Shown here: positions 51,986-61,264 of the stretch, in pieces
Layout: every line of letters starts with the position of its first letter
Numbering within the stretch: the stretch's first letter is position 1
Assembly (NCBI GenBank): GCA_013697725.1
Contig: JACCWI010000055.1
Location: 248,001 to 312,000 of the forward strand
Length of the DNA: 64,000 nt
Source: Tatlockia sp.
GTDB lineage: Bacteria; Pseudomonadota; Gammaproteobacteria; Legionellales; Legionellaceae
Reading direction: 5' to 3'
The notes under the pieces: model-generated
Told to the model about the DNA's origin: nothing
Seen by the model: only the letters and a program-made list of their open reading frames with translations
The model's database searches: none
Translations under genes and position numbers: made by a program

Positions 51986-53800
51986 ATGAAATGGATGTTG
52001 TCGGGCATATTGTTTACGCTGTTTTCCTTAAGCTCCCATGCAAGTATTCAAAGTGGTGCAGATCGATTGATTAATGATATCGACCCTTCTATGAATATTG
52101 GCATTGAAGTTGTTGACTTAACCACGGGCGCTACTCTTTTCCGTCGTAATCAATCGCGAACCTTTATCCCCGCCTCTAATATGAAGCTTTTTTCTGATGC
52201 TGCAGCTTTAATGGTTTTAGGGCCGGATTATCGTTTTAGAAATAAGCTCAGCACCAATGCCTCGCAATTACAGCAAGGGATTTTAAAAGGTTCTCTATAT
52301 TTGCACCTATCTGGTGATCCTTCCTTTAGCCATGATCGCTTAGCCGCGCTTATTGAAGGCCTAAAAGCTTGGGGTATTAAGCATATTCAAGGCAATGTTT
52401 ACATTGATAGTAGCCATGCAGTGGCCAATCCATACCCCCCTGGGTGGCTCGTTTCAGATCTGGTTTATAGTTACGGTGCGCCAGCTGCTCCTTTAATCAT
52501 TGATACAAACCGGTTAAATGTTACAGTAAATCCTGCAGGAAAGGCCGATGAGCTTGCGATTGTAGAGACAGATGATGCCAGTTCTTCAATTCTTTTAAAT
52601 AATCAAGTCAAGACAAAGGCTAGCTCTACTCGTTGCGGTGTGGATTTTGCGATGGATAAAGAAAACCACCTAACCGTCCGCGGTTGTGTAGGTGTTGGTC
52701 AGTGGGCGGTTATGCAGAAAATGGCTATTCGCAACCCCTTAGCCTATGCTGAGGGGTTGATTAAAAGAAAATTGACTGAGGCCAATATCTCCTTTGCTGG
52801 CTCAGTCTTATTAGGTAAGGCGCCCTCGGGTTCATTATTAATTGCTTCTGAAAATTCCAAGCCTATTTCTCAAATCATGGCCGATACTTTAAAACCCTCA
52901 GATAATCTTTATGCAGATAGTTTGTATCTTCATGCTGCTGAAAAATTAAATGGCTCGCCAGTTAACTGGTCCGAGGCGCAATTTATCTTAAAAAAATTCT
53001 TGCAACAGCAAACGGGTATTGATCTTGCCAATGCTGTTCTAACCGATGGTTCAGGTCTATCGCGCCACGATTTACTAACTCCGGCCCAAACCGTGGGTCT
53101 ACTGCGCTTTCTTCATGACCGATTTCCTTTATCCTATGAATATATTGCAGCCTTACCCGTTTCTGGTCGTGATGGAACTTTGCAAAAGCGTTTTAAGAAA
53201 CCAAACCAACAAGACATGGTGCGTGCTAAAACAGGTACGATGACCGGAGTAGTCAGCCTTTCAGGTTTTTTATATTCTGCTAATAATCACACACTTGCCT
53301 TTGCGATATTTATTAATAATCGGCCAGGAACTAGCCCGGCTATTTCCGGTCGTTATCGCTCGTTAATCGATTCTTTATGTTCTTATTTTTTACAGCAAAA
53401 GCCAGGTAATAATCTGTTAACAAGAGTTTTCTCGCCACAGAGCCGTATAAAATTTCAGCAGAATCCCACTCAGGCTGAACTGCAAAGGGGGAGGCAGGCA
53501 AAGTGGAGACAACTGGAGTCTGTGGTCAAACATGCCCTTAAAGGCCAGGCAGTGACCGTCATCTATCGAGGTAATGAATTGGTACTTAAAGATAATCAAG
53601 CGGATTCGACCAAGGTTTTAGTGGCTTTGCAAGCCTTAAGGAAGAAATATCCCTTTGCCGTTGCCCTGTCATCTCAATCTATGCCAATGGCCACCGGGGA
53701 TAAACCTCTGGTACTTTGGACGCAGCCTGCTGCCACCTTAGTGGCTGCAACGGCTCATTCAAACCACCGCATCTGGGTGATTCGCGAAGCGGTGGTTTAG
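51986..53800 (+). CDS. dacB: D-alanyl-D-alanine carboxypeptidase/endopeptidase (PBP4) with extra C-terminal domain
   Basis: Periplasmic penicillin-binding protein that trims and cleaves peptidoglycan stems and cross-links. The signal peptide ends at about residue 19 (SHA). Catalytic motifs are S64-x-x-K67 (SNMK), S305-D306-N307 and K415-T416-G417 (KTGTMTGVVSLSG), almost the same positions as E. coli PBP4. That protein ends at 477, whereas this one continues to 604. The additional 130 residues (from about 475: a basic helix with LQRGRQAKWRQLESVVKHAL, then strands) match no domain I know. It follows the ParB-family gene by 51 bases. Confidence 0.95.
   Translation: MKWMLSGILFTLFSLSSHASIQSGADRLINDIDPSMNIGIEVVDLTTGATLFRRNQSRTFIPASNMKLFSDAAALMVLGPDYRFRNKLSTNASQLQQGILKGSLYLHLSGDPSFSHDRLAALIEGLKAWGIKHIQGNVYIDSSHAVANPYPPGWLVSDLVYSYGAPAAPLIIDTNRLNVTVNPAGKADELAIVETDDASSSILLNNQVKTKASSTRCGVDFAMDKENHLTVRGCVGVGQWAVMQKMAIRNPLAYAEGLIKRKLTEANISFAGSVLLGKAPSGSLLIASENSKPISQIMADTLKPSDNLYADSLYLHAAEKLNGSPVNWSEAQFILKKFLQQQTGIDLANAVLTDGSGLSRHDLLTPAQTVGLLRFLHDRFPLSYEYIAALPVSGRDGTLQKRFKKPNQQDMVRAKTGTMTGVVSLSGFLYSANNHTLAFAIFINNRPGTSPAISGRYRSLIDSLCSYFLQQKPGNNLLTRVFSPQSRIKFQQNPTQAELQRGRQAKWRQLESVVKHALKGQAVTVIYRGNELVLKDNQADSTKVLVALQALRKKYPFAVALSSQSMPMATGDKPLVLWTQPAATLVAATAHSNHRIWVIREAVV
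53761..53798. terminator. Inverted repeat overlapping the dacB 3' end
   Basis: AAACCACCGC (53761-53770) and GCGGTGGTTT (53789-53798) form a perfect 10-bp stem with an 18-base loop. It lies within the last codons of dacB, six bases from the stop of the convergent effector candidate. Both convergent transcripts could end here; no clear T run follows. Confidence 0.4.
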
Positions 53801-53806
53801 TTAAAG

Positions 53807-56416
53807 CTAAATTTTTATAGACAAGCTATCAGAAGAATTATCTGAATTACTTGAATTCAGTTCCATCCCAGAAGATTCTTTAGATGAATCCCCCTGGGGC
53901 GCACTGGAAACAATTTGGCTGATGCCAGGTTTTTTTGCCAGGTACTTCTCAGCGGTAGCACGACTGTCAAATCGACCTTTTCGAAGACTATGCATTTCAT
54001 AAGACAAACGCTGTTCTTCTTTTGTCTCTGCATGTTCAGACATTAGATTAACAGGGAATGAAAAGCCTTTTGTCTCAGTATCACAGGTTGCAGCCGTTCC
54101 TGTTGCCACTTCTACAAAATCGTGTTTTGCTTGGGTACGACCATAAGTTTTATAGAATATAGTTTTTTCTTCAGCACTGTCATTAAAACTAATAATTTTG
54201 TTCTCGACTGAAAATTGTTTACGCATTGCTGCTCGCTGTTCAGCCATTTCTCCAGCTCGATCGGCTGAGCTCATACAACCGCCTTGTAATACTCCAATCG
54301 ATTCAGCTAATAAACCTTCATAGCTTGCTTTATAGATTTCTTTTCGATCATTAAGATGTTTATAAGATTGGAGAAAGGTAATGGGTAGCGAGACAATCCT
54401 TATCAAAGCAGCGGATAAAGTTAGGGTTGCGCGAATTATTAAATCAATAACAAACCCTAATAAAGGAAAAGGTCTAATATAATCGAGTGAAAAATTAGCA
54501 ATATTTCGTCGCAAAGCTCCAGCCCAGGTTTCATGAACCGTGCATTTCAATTCCACCGCGGCTTGCAAACTGAGGGCTAGATTCTCGCGAGCAAATTCGT
54601 CTAAGTCTCCAAATTTGTCAGAGCTAAAATCTAAAAGTTCTTGACTTAGCGTTTTAACTGCCTTTTTTAGAGAGTCATTTTGAAACTTATAAGAAGAAAA
54701 GAAAGAGTGATCCGTAGACTGTAAAAAATTAATTACAGTAGTAAATTCAGCCTTGTTATTAGGTTTTGCCTTCTCAAATAACTGTACTGCTTTATTAATC
54801 AAATCCCTGGAATGATTTAAATCATTATTCCTTACCCTGGCGAAATTTATTCCGAGAATGTTCGTCCACATATTAATGCAATTATTAGTTTCTAAAAGTT
54901 CAATTTCAACCAGTTGAGCATTTTTAGGCAAGGCTTCATTTAACTTTTTTTCTTTAAATTCAATTCTGCCATCCAAACGCCTAATCACATTATTAGTGGC
55001 CAATAATCTGCGGATATATTGATTGGCGAGTAATTTGGAGTCAATTACCGAACCAGAGATACGTGATTCCGTGGCTTTAGTTTGATCGGGAGTTAAAGAG
55101 GCTTCATCGCCAATCAAAGTTTGATGCAGAATAGTAAGTGGAATAGGACCCTCTTTATATAAATCGCCCCATTTTTCCATAAAAACGTTGAGCTCTGATT
55201 CAAGCCTTTTTTTAGAAATCAATAATAAATGATTCCAGTTGGTTATATCCTGCTTAGATTTAGTATCACCGGCATTAAGAGGCTCAGTGATTGCAGCTCT
55301 GAGGTGATGTCCCATATTAACCACGCAGTCATTCTTTATAACTATGTCTGTGCAATCAAAAGCATTGGCGGGATTAGGTGTAAATCGAGACATGGGTGTT
55401 GAGGATAGTTGCATCATATGGTTTAGATTTTCTGTGAAAAAACTTTTGAACCAACTGTCATTATGACCGCCTAAAGCTTGTATTAATTTATTTTTCCACG
55501 CTAACTTGGCTTTCAAAGGTTGAGTACTATCATCCCAAATATCAATCAATCCTTTATCTTTTTGAGATATTGAAAATTTGAGTGGTTCAGCATAGCGTAG
55601 CATTGAGGTATTTTCTTGAATATCTTCCCACACACAAGAAGCACTACAGATATCTTTTTTCCATAAGAAATCTCTAACAAAATTAATTGACTTGTTAGCT
55701 TTAGAGCGTTCAGAAATAGCGCCACTACTCACCAATAAATTGGATAAAGCGCCATTAAACTTTGTCAGCTCTTTTTTTGCTTTAGCGCGGTTTTCTTTAT
55801 TTTCTTGATAAGCTAGATCGAGATGTTTGGTATCGTTTTCTAATTTGTGCTGAAGATTTTTAGCCCCAGCTTTTATTTTTGCCTGAGAATCTTTTATATT
55901 TTCTTTCGCAGATTTTACACTGTCAATTATTCCTTGCTCACGGAATTCTAATACGGCCATTTTTTGTTGAAAGCTGTTGATTAAATCAATTAGTTTAATG
56001 CCGCTTGAACTTTCCGCATTTTTTAATTTACTACTAATAAGGTCATCAGAACTCTTCGGGGCATGTTTCAGGATTTCAGTCACTGCTCGCGCAGAATCAA
56101 GGCCGCGAGCGTAAACGTCCAAAATATCAATATTTATATTTTCTTCTCTATGGAGAAAGACTCGAATTTTTTTTGCAACGCTCTTGTCAAAGTCATTAAT
56201 GATTGCTTTGTTTTCTAAATTATCTAAGTGGATTAATGCTGATTTTCTATTTAAGCTAGACTCACGGAGACGTATTAATTCGCTTTGTAAGAGCTCATTA
56301 GTCTGTAATCTTTTCCCATTGAGCGGCACAAGGGCGTCAATCCAAGGCGTTGGCTTGAGGTTATTTAAACACAGTGTTTCATACAATGTTTGAGCTTGTG
56401 ATTGGCTTAATGGCAT
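53807..56416 (-). CDS. Large effector candidate with C-x5-R phosphatase-like motif
   Basis: An 869-residue protein with no signal peptide. Residues about 150-221 look like a coiled coil (AKENIKDSQAKIKAGAKNLQ and on). A long hydrophobic segment spans about 651-683 (GFVIDLIIRATLTLSAALIR), probably one or two membrane helices. Just after it, GGCMSSADRAGEMAEQ contains Cys714-x5-Arg720 followed by Ala-Gly. This resembles the C-x5-R-x-G loop of phosphoinositide phosphatases such as SopB, IpgD, SidF and SidP. The C-terminus is Ser/Asn/Asp/Glu-rich and ends SDSLSIKI, as in many Dot/Icm substrates. AGGT precedes the ATG. I infer a translocated lipid phosphatase; overall relationship to SidF is unproven. 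Confidence 0.75.
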   Translation of the reverse strand: MPLSQSQAQTLYETLCLNNLKPTPWIDALVPLNGKRLQTNELLQSELIRLRESSLNRKSALIHLDNLENKAIINDFDKSVAKKIRVFLHREENINIDILDVYARGLDSARAVTEILKHAPKSSDDLISSKLKNAESSSGIKLIDLINSFQQKMAVLEFREQGIIDSVKSAKENIKDSQAKIKAGAKNLQHKLENDTKHLDLAYQENKENRAKAKKELTKFNGALSNLLVSSGAISERSKANKSINFVRDFLWKKDICSASCVWEDIQENTSMLRYAEPLKFSISQKDKGLIDIWDDSTQPLKAKLAWKNKLIQALGGHNDSWFKSFFTENLNHMMQLSSTPMSRFTPNPANAFDCTDIVIKNDCVVNMGHHLRAAITEPLNAGDTKSKQDITNWNHLLLISKKRLESELNVFMEKWGDLYKEGPIPLTILHQTLIGDEASLTPDQTKATESRISGSVIDSKLLANQYIRRLLATNNVIRRLDGRIEFKEKKLNEALPKNAQLVEIELLETNNCINMWTNILGINFARVRNNDLNHSRDLINKAVQLFEKAKPNNKAEFTTVINFLQSTDHSFFSSYKFQNDSLKKAVKTLSQELLDFSSDKFGDLDEFARENLALSLQAAVELKCTVHETWAGALRRNIANFSLDYIRPFPLLGFVIDLIIRATLTLSAALIRIVSLPITFLQSYKHLNDRKEIYKASYEGLLAESIGVLQGGCMSSADRAGEMAEQRAAMRKQFSVENKIISFNDSAEEKTIFYKTYGRTQAKHDFVEVATGTAATCDTETKGFSFPVNLMSEHAETKEEQRLSYEMHSLRKGRFDSRATAEKYLAKKPGISQIVSSAPQGDSSKESSGMELNSSNSDNSSDSLSIKI

Positions 56417-56476
56417 TTGCTTACCTAGGTGATTGCTATAATAAATTATCGCATACTAACCTTAAGGGATGATTAA

Positions 56477-57253
56477 TTATTCCAACTTGCTTTTTTTATA
56501 ACTATTCTTCCATTCACTATCAATTGAACCTCGCTCATGACTATTGAGATTTTTATCGAGAGCGACTCGGTCGTCAAAAACAAAGCAGGAACCTTCCCAC
56601 AGCGATTCTTCTTCAGGAATGTTCTCAAGGTAATTTAAAATTCCACCATTTAATTGATAAACTTCAGAAAATCCTAGTTTTTTAAGATATGAAGTTGATT
56701 TTTCACAGCGAATTCCACCAGTGCAACACATGGCAATTTTTTTATCTTTATTACTAATTAGGTGTTTTTCTACATAGGCTGGAAAATCCCTGAAATTTTC
56801 GGTAGTTGGATTTATTGCATTTTTGAAGGTTCCCAGTTGAACCTCGTAATCATTACGGGTATCAATGACTAAAACGTTTGGATCAGCGATTAATTGGTTC
56901 CATTCTTCTGGGTTTAGATGAGTGCCAGGCATGGATACAGGATCAATATTCTCTACACCCATTGTCACAATTTCCTTACGAATTTTCACTTTCGCTTTAG
57001 CGAAAGGATTGTAGTCATTGTAGGTAATGTTAAACGACAAATTTTGCAAACCAGGATAGCTTTTCAATTGGTTGACTAAAGGCTCTATCTCTTCTTTTGA
57101 ACCCGCAAAACTGCCATTTAAGCCTTCACTAGCAATGATGATTGTTCCTTTAATATTATTCGCTCTCATAATTTCTAAAAGAGGCTCCCGCATCACTTCA
57201 TAATTGGGGAGTGGAGCAAATTTATAAAAGGCTAGAATTACAAAGGAGTTCAT
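56477..57253 (-). CDS. trhO: tRNA uridine(34) hydroxylase (YceA, rhodanese family)
   Basis: Oxygen-dependent hydroxylase that makes 5-hydroxyuridine at tRNA position 34, a precursor of the cmo5U/mo5U wobble base. The 258-residue protein has the N-terminal UPF0176 domain ([40 protein letters not shown]), [13 protein letters not shown], and a rhodanese domain with [20 protein letters not shown] and the active loop [11 protein letters not shown]. It is shorter than E. coli YceA (350), ending soon after the rhodanese domain, as in many other bacteria. AGGT lies ten bases upstream of the ATG. Confidence 0.93.
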   Translation of the reverse strand: MNSFVILAFYKFAPLPNYEVMREPLLEIMRANNIKGTIIIASEGLNGSFAGSKEEIEPLVNQLKSYPGLQNLSFNITYNDYNPFAKAKVKIRKEIVTMGVENIDPVSMPGTHLNPEEWNQLIADPNVLVIDTRNDYEVQLGTFKNAINPTTENFRDFPAYVEKHLISNKDKKIAMCCTGGIRCEKSTSYLKKLGFSEVYQLNGGILNYLENIPEEESLWEGSCFVFDDRVALDKNLNSHERGSIDSEWKNSYKKSKLE

Positions 57254-57415
57254 TTTTTTACCTAATTATTTGATTTTATTGAGTCAACAGACAGTTTTTT
57301 AAAATAATGCTGTCTTTTTAAAATTAATAGTGGATTATTTTACTATAAATCTAAGCAATCTGCAGGTAATTCAGACGGAAGAATTTATCATTCACTCCTT
57401 TAAGAATAAAAAATG

Positions 57416-57607
57416 CTAATAATAGTCAACTGTAGTTGTTGTTACATCTATAGGTGAGTCATCCACAATGGATACGGGATCATAATAAACAGGCGAGGTA
57501 ACTAGAGGCGCATAGTTGACTTGGTGGTATGAGCTATAACTATTATTAGTGCAGCATGCACAAGCAGTTAATAAAGAGATGATGGGTATAAAAATTATCC
57601 ATTTCAT
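57416..57607 (-). CDS. Small Tyr/Ser/Thr-rich lipoprotein
   Basis: A 63-residue protein with a lipoprotein signal: MKWIIFIPIISLLTAC, lipidated Cys16. Two more cysteines follow at once (ACC), then a polar region with alternating Tyr, Val, Ser and Thr (NSYSSYHQVNYAPLVTSPVY, ending TTTTVDYY). GAGG precedes the ATG by seven bases, which supports a real gene despite its size. No family is recognised. It is monocistronic, between trhO and the divergent E1 gene. Confidence 0.72.
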   Translation of the reverse strand: MKWIIFIPIISLLTACACCTNNSYSSYHQVNYAPLVTSPVYYDPVSIVDDSPIDVTTTTVDYY

Positions 57608-57705
57608 GATTGACCTCTTTTTTTTATTTCCTGTCCTAAATTGTAGAATATTTGACCAAGTATCGCCAGTTTTAAAGACTATTCGCTAAACCCACTGTAA
57701 TCTAC

Positions 57706-57735
57706 TTGTCATCTCTAAAGTCATTTCACTATACT
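57706..57735 (+). promoter_or_regulatory. Sigma-70 promoter for the E1/acyl-CoA dehydrogenase operon
   Basis: TTGTCA (57706-57711) and TATACT (57730-57735) each match five of six consensus bases with an 18-bp spacer. Transcription would start near 57742, about 64 bases before the E1 start codon. Confidence 0.5.
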
Positions 57736-57805
57736 GATTCCCCATATTGCGAGTCGAATGAACTGATAAAGATCAGTTTTAAATTATTTAACAGGATGTT
57801 AAACA

Positions 57806-60040
57806 ATGCTAGATAGAGCATGCAGAGTTGATGAGCAATTTATTAAACGCGTAAGTCAAGAAGATTTTCCTGTGACAAAATCTGTTACTAGCCCAGATAC
57901 AGCGGGGATATCTAAGAAAATTGCTCTCGACTTATTCGATTCGCAAATCAAATCGCGTTTATTGGACTTAATTGCTCGCCAATTGAAAGAAAAAGGACTG
58001 GCTTTTTATACCATTGGTTCCAGTGGACACGAAGGTAATGTCGTATTTGGTCAAGTATTTCGCAGAACCGATATGGCCTTTTTACACTATCGCAGTTCAG
58101 CGTTTTTTTTACAGCGAGCAAAACAGTTGCCTCATTTAGATGGCGTGAGGGATATCTTACTCTCGCTGGTAGCTGCAGTCTGTGAGCCTATCGCGGGAGG
58201 GCGGCATAAGGTTTTTGGCTCAGTTCCACTTTTTATTCCGCCACAAACGTCAACAATTGCTTCGCATTTACCCAAAGCCTTAGGTGCGGCCTTATCAATT
58301 ACGCGCGCGAATGAATTGGCAATTAGTGCAACCTTACCCTCCGATTCTCTAATCCTCTGCTCATTCGGTGATGCCTCGGTTAATCATGCCTCAGCCCAGA
58401 CAACACTAAATGCATGCTCCTGGATTGCCAGACAATATCCTTTGCCCCTTGTTTTTATATGCGAAGACAATAACCTGGGCATTTCAGTCCCAACCCCTTC
58501 AGACTGGATTGAGTCTTCAATTAAACTACGTCACAATTTGCACTATTTGAGCTGTGATGGTTTAAATTTTGCCGATATATTCTTAAAAGCAAAACAAGCC
58601 GAAGAATTGGCAAGGACTAAAAAACAACCGGTTTTTTTACATATGAAATGTACGCGTTTGTTAGGTCATGCAGGCTCTGATATCGAAGCTCAATACAACA
58701 CGGAAGCAGAAATTGAAGCCCGTGAGGCTAATGATCCCTTACTTCATAGCGCCGCAATTTTAATTCGCCAAGGTTGGATGAATTCTCAGGCAATTTTAGA
58801 CTTGTACAAAAACAACAAAACCTTGATTGAAGCTAAAGCAACGGAAGTTATCCGTTTACCAAAATTATCAAGTGCAAAGGAGGTGATGTCGTCTTTATTG
58901 CCCGTCAAAAGCACAAAACCAAACTATCCTATACCCTCTGAGGCTCAACGCCAACAAGGCTTTGCCACAGCCTTTAATCAACTTAAGCTGAAACGAAATC
59001 TTTGTCAGCAAATTAATTTCGCTCTCACGGATCTCATGTTGCAATACCCCAATATTGTAGTTTTTGGTGAAGATGTGGGGAAAAAAGGCGGCGTATATCG
59101 TGTAACTGCTGATTTACAAACCCGATTTGGCCAAAGACGAGTCTTTGATACGCTTTTAGATGAAACCACAATCTTAGGCACTGCAATTGGTTTAGCTCAT
59201 AATGGTTTTATTCCCATCCCTGAGATTCAGTTCTTAGCTTATTTACATAATGCCGAAGATCAGCTGCGCGGCGAGGCCTCGACGCTATCGTTTTTTTCAA
59301 AGGGACAATATCAAAATCCGATGGTCATTCGTATCGCTTCCCTGGCTTATCAAAAAGGATTTGGCGGTCATTTTCACAATGATAATTCGATTGCAGTACT
59401 ACGTGATTTGCCGGGGGTGATAGTCGCTTGTCCTTCAAACGGTCCTGATGCTGCAATGATGCTGCGACACTGTCTGCGCCTAGCCCATGAGGAAGGACGC
59501 ATTATCGTATTTCTCGAACCTATTGCTTTATACATGACTAAAGATTTACACGAAGTCGGCGACAATGGCTGGCTATTTAACTATCCACCGCTAGAGCATA
59601 CCATTGCAACTGGCGAGGTCGGCGTTTTTGGACAGGGTGAGACGGTTATACTTAGTTATGCCAATGGTTATTATTTAGCTAGACAGGCCGCGAAAATTCT
59701 TGAAGAAGAACATCGAATCAAAGTCAAAATTATTGATTTACGTTGGTTAAGCCCTTTACCAACAGACGCAATTTTAAAAGAAGTGACAACATCCAAACGA
59801 GTACTTATTGTTGATGAAGGCCGCAAAAGCGCTTCACTTAGTGAAGGTTTAATGACTTTATTGCTTGAAGAGGTTAGCCATCCAATAAAAATTAAGCGTA
59901 TTACAGGTGAGGACTGTTTCATTCCGCTAGGCAATGCTTGGCAATATTTACTACCTAGCCGTGATTCGATCATTACGGCTGTTTTGGATTTAAATTTGCT
60001 CAAAATGGAGAATGACTGTGGACGACTTGCTAGATTTTGA
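57806..60040 (+). CDS. Fused alpha-beta E1 of a branched-chain-type 2-oxoacid dehydrogenase
   Basis: Thiamine-diphosphate E1 subunits, separate in most bacteria, are joined in one 744-residue chain. The alpha part (about 1-370) has FYTIGSSGHEGNVVFGQVFR, HYRSSAFFLQRA and the thiamine-binding GDASVNHASAQTTLNACSWI followed by CEDNNLGIS. The beta part (about 395-735) has VVFGEDVGKKGGVYRVTADL, FDTLLDETTILGTAIGLAHN, PEIQFLAYLHNAEDQLRGEA and IIDLRWLSPLPTDAI. It would decarboxylate a 2-oxoacid and acylate a lipoyl E2; E2 and E3 are not in the window. Its last 23-29 bases overlap the start of the acyl-CoA dehydrogenase gene, so the two are coupled and probably act in one degradative pathway. Confidence 0.92.
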   Translation: MLDRACRVDEQFIKRVSQEDFPVTKSVTSPDTAGISKKIALDLFDSQIKSRLLDLIARQLKEKGLAFYTIGSSGHEGNVVFGQVFRRTDMAFLHYRSSAFFLQRAKQLPHLDGVRDILLSLVAAVCEPIAGGRHKVFGSVPLFIPPQTSTIASHLPKALGAALSITRANELAISATLPSDSLILCSFGDASVNHASAQTTLNACSWIARQYPLPLVFICEDNNLGISVPTPSDWIESSIKLRHNLHYLSCDGLNFADIFLKAKQAEELARTKKQPVFLHMKCTRLLGHAGSDIEAQYNTEAEIEAREANDPLLHSAAILIRQGWMNSQAILDLYKNNKTLIEAKATEVIRLPKLSSAKEVMSSLLPVKSTKPNYPIPSEAQRQQGFATAFNQLKLKRNLCQQINFALTDLMLQYPNIVVFGEDVGKKGGVYRVTADLQTRFGQRRVFDTLLDETTILGTAIGLAHNGFIPIPEIQFLAYLHNAEDQLRGEASTLSFFSKGQYQNPMVIRIASLAYQKGFGGHFHNDNSIAVLRDLPGVIVACPSNGPDAAMMLRHCLRLAHEEGRIIVFLEPIALYMTKDLHEVGDNGWLFNYPPLEHTIATGEVGVFGQGETVILSYANGYYLARQAAKILEEEHRIKVKIIDLRWLSPLPTDAILKEVTTSKRVLIVDEGRKSASLSEGLMTLLLEEVSHPIKIKRITGEDCFIPLGNAWQYLLPSRDSIITAVLDLNLLKMENDCGRLARF

Positions 60041-61175
60041 TGAACAGTTAGAAGACGATGAGCGTATGATTCGTGAAAGTGTTGCACGTTTCGTTAAACA
60101 AGAAGTAACTCCCCTAATGGCGGACTCTTTTGAACAAGCTCAGTTTCCAATGCAATTAATAAAAAAATCAGCCGATTTAGGCTTACTAGGTTTAACTTTA
60201 CCTACGCGCTATGGGGGAGCAGATGCGTCCTATCTTTCCTATGGGCTGGTTTGTCAGGAACTTGAGCGAGGTGATAGCGGCTTACGTAGCTTTGTTTCCG
60301 TACAAAGTTCTTTGTGCATGTATCCTATTTTCCGTTTTGGTAATGAAGAACAAAGAATGCGTTTTCTGCCTGCGATGGCTGCAGGTGAGCTTATCGGTTG
60401 TTTTGGTTTAACTGAAGCAGATTCAGGTTCAGATCCGGCATCAATGCGAACCCATGCTAAAAAAGTGAGCGGAGGCTGGCGTTTGAATGGCTCTAAAATG
60501 TGGATTACTAACTCACCTATTGCTGATCTCGCCATTGTTTGGGCCAAAACTGAGGAAGGCATTCGTGGATTCATTGTAGAGAAAGAATTTAACGGCTTTT
60601 CAGCACCCGAAATCAAACAAAAAATGTCTTTGCGTGCTTCAATCACCGGTGAATTAGTATTTGAAGATATCTTCATACCCGACGCAAATCTGCTTGCCGG
60701 AACAGAAAAGGGTTTAGGCGCTGCTTTAGCCTGCCTTAGTCAAGCGCGTTATGGAATAGCTTGGGGCGTTATGGGCGCTGCTATGGCTTGCTTTGATATT
60801 ACTCGTGATTATTTATTAGAACGAAAACAATTTGATAAGCCTTTGGCTAGCTTTCAACTTATCCAAAAAGATTTAGCCGAAATCTATACTGAAATCATCA
60901 AAGCACAATGGATGAATCTTCAAATTGCGCGATTAAAGGATCTTGAGCGCGAAACGCCCGTGATGATTTCCCTAGCCAAAGGTAACGCTTGCCGTGAAGC
61001 CTTAAAAATAGCAAGAACTTGTCGTAATCTATTAGGGGCTAACGGTGTCAGCCTCGAATACCAGGTTATTCGTCACATGTTAAATCTGGAATCGGTGTTC
61101 ACCTATGAGGGAACTGACAATGTGCATAATTTAGTGCTTGGCAGACATATTACGGGAATAAGCGCTTTTGCTTAA
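60018..61175 (+). CDS. gcdH: Acyl-CoA dehydrogenase, glutaryl-CoA dehydrogenase type
   Basis: Flavoprotein that oxidises, and in this subgroup decarboxylates, glutaryl-CoA to crotonyl-CoA. LRSFVSVQSSLCMYPIFRFG closely resembles the glutaryl-CoA dehydrogenase region whose Arg binds the substrate carboxylate. GLTEADSGSDPASMRTHAKK and WITNSPIADLAIVWAK are FAD motifs, and the catalytic base is Glu364 in TYEGTDNVHNLVLGRHITG. I chose the GTG at 60018, seven bases after GGAG; an ATG at 60012 is in frame but only two bases from that site. It overlaps the end of the E1 gene in another frame. Confidence 0.9.
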   Translation: MDDLLDFDEQLEDDERMIRESVARFVKQEVTPLMADSFEQAQFPMQLIKKSADLGLLGLTLPTRYGGADASYLSYGLVCQELERGDSGLRSFVSVQSSLCMYPIFRFGNEEQRMRFLPAMAAGELIGCFGLTEADSGSDPASMRTHAKKVSGGWRLNGSKMWITNSPIADLAIVWAKTEEGIRGFIVEKEFNGFSAPEIKQKMSLRASITGELVFEDIFIPDANLLAGTEKGLGAALACLSQARYGIAWGVMGAAMACFDITRDYLLERKQFDKPLASFQLIQKDLAEIYTEIIKAQWMNLQIARLKDLERETPVMISLAKGNACREALKIARTCRNLLGANGVSLEYQVIRHMLNLESVFTYEGTDNVHNLVLGRHITGISAFA

Positions 61176-61264
61176 CTATAAATTAGGGGGTTAATTGCGT
61201 ATATCGCTGTTTTATCAGCATGACCCGCTATACCCCCTATGCAGTAAGTCCTGGCTCATTGGAT

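Noticed and set aside
61184..61241. TAGGGGGTTA and a later ACCCCCTA after the acyl-CoA dehydrogenase
   Set aside because: The arms pair imperfectly over a loop of more than 35 bases with no T run, too weak to call a terminator.
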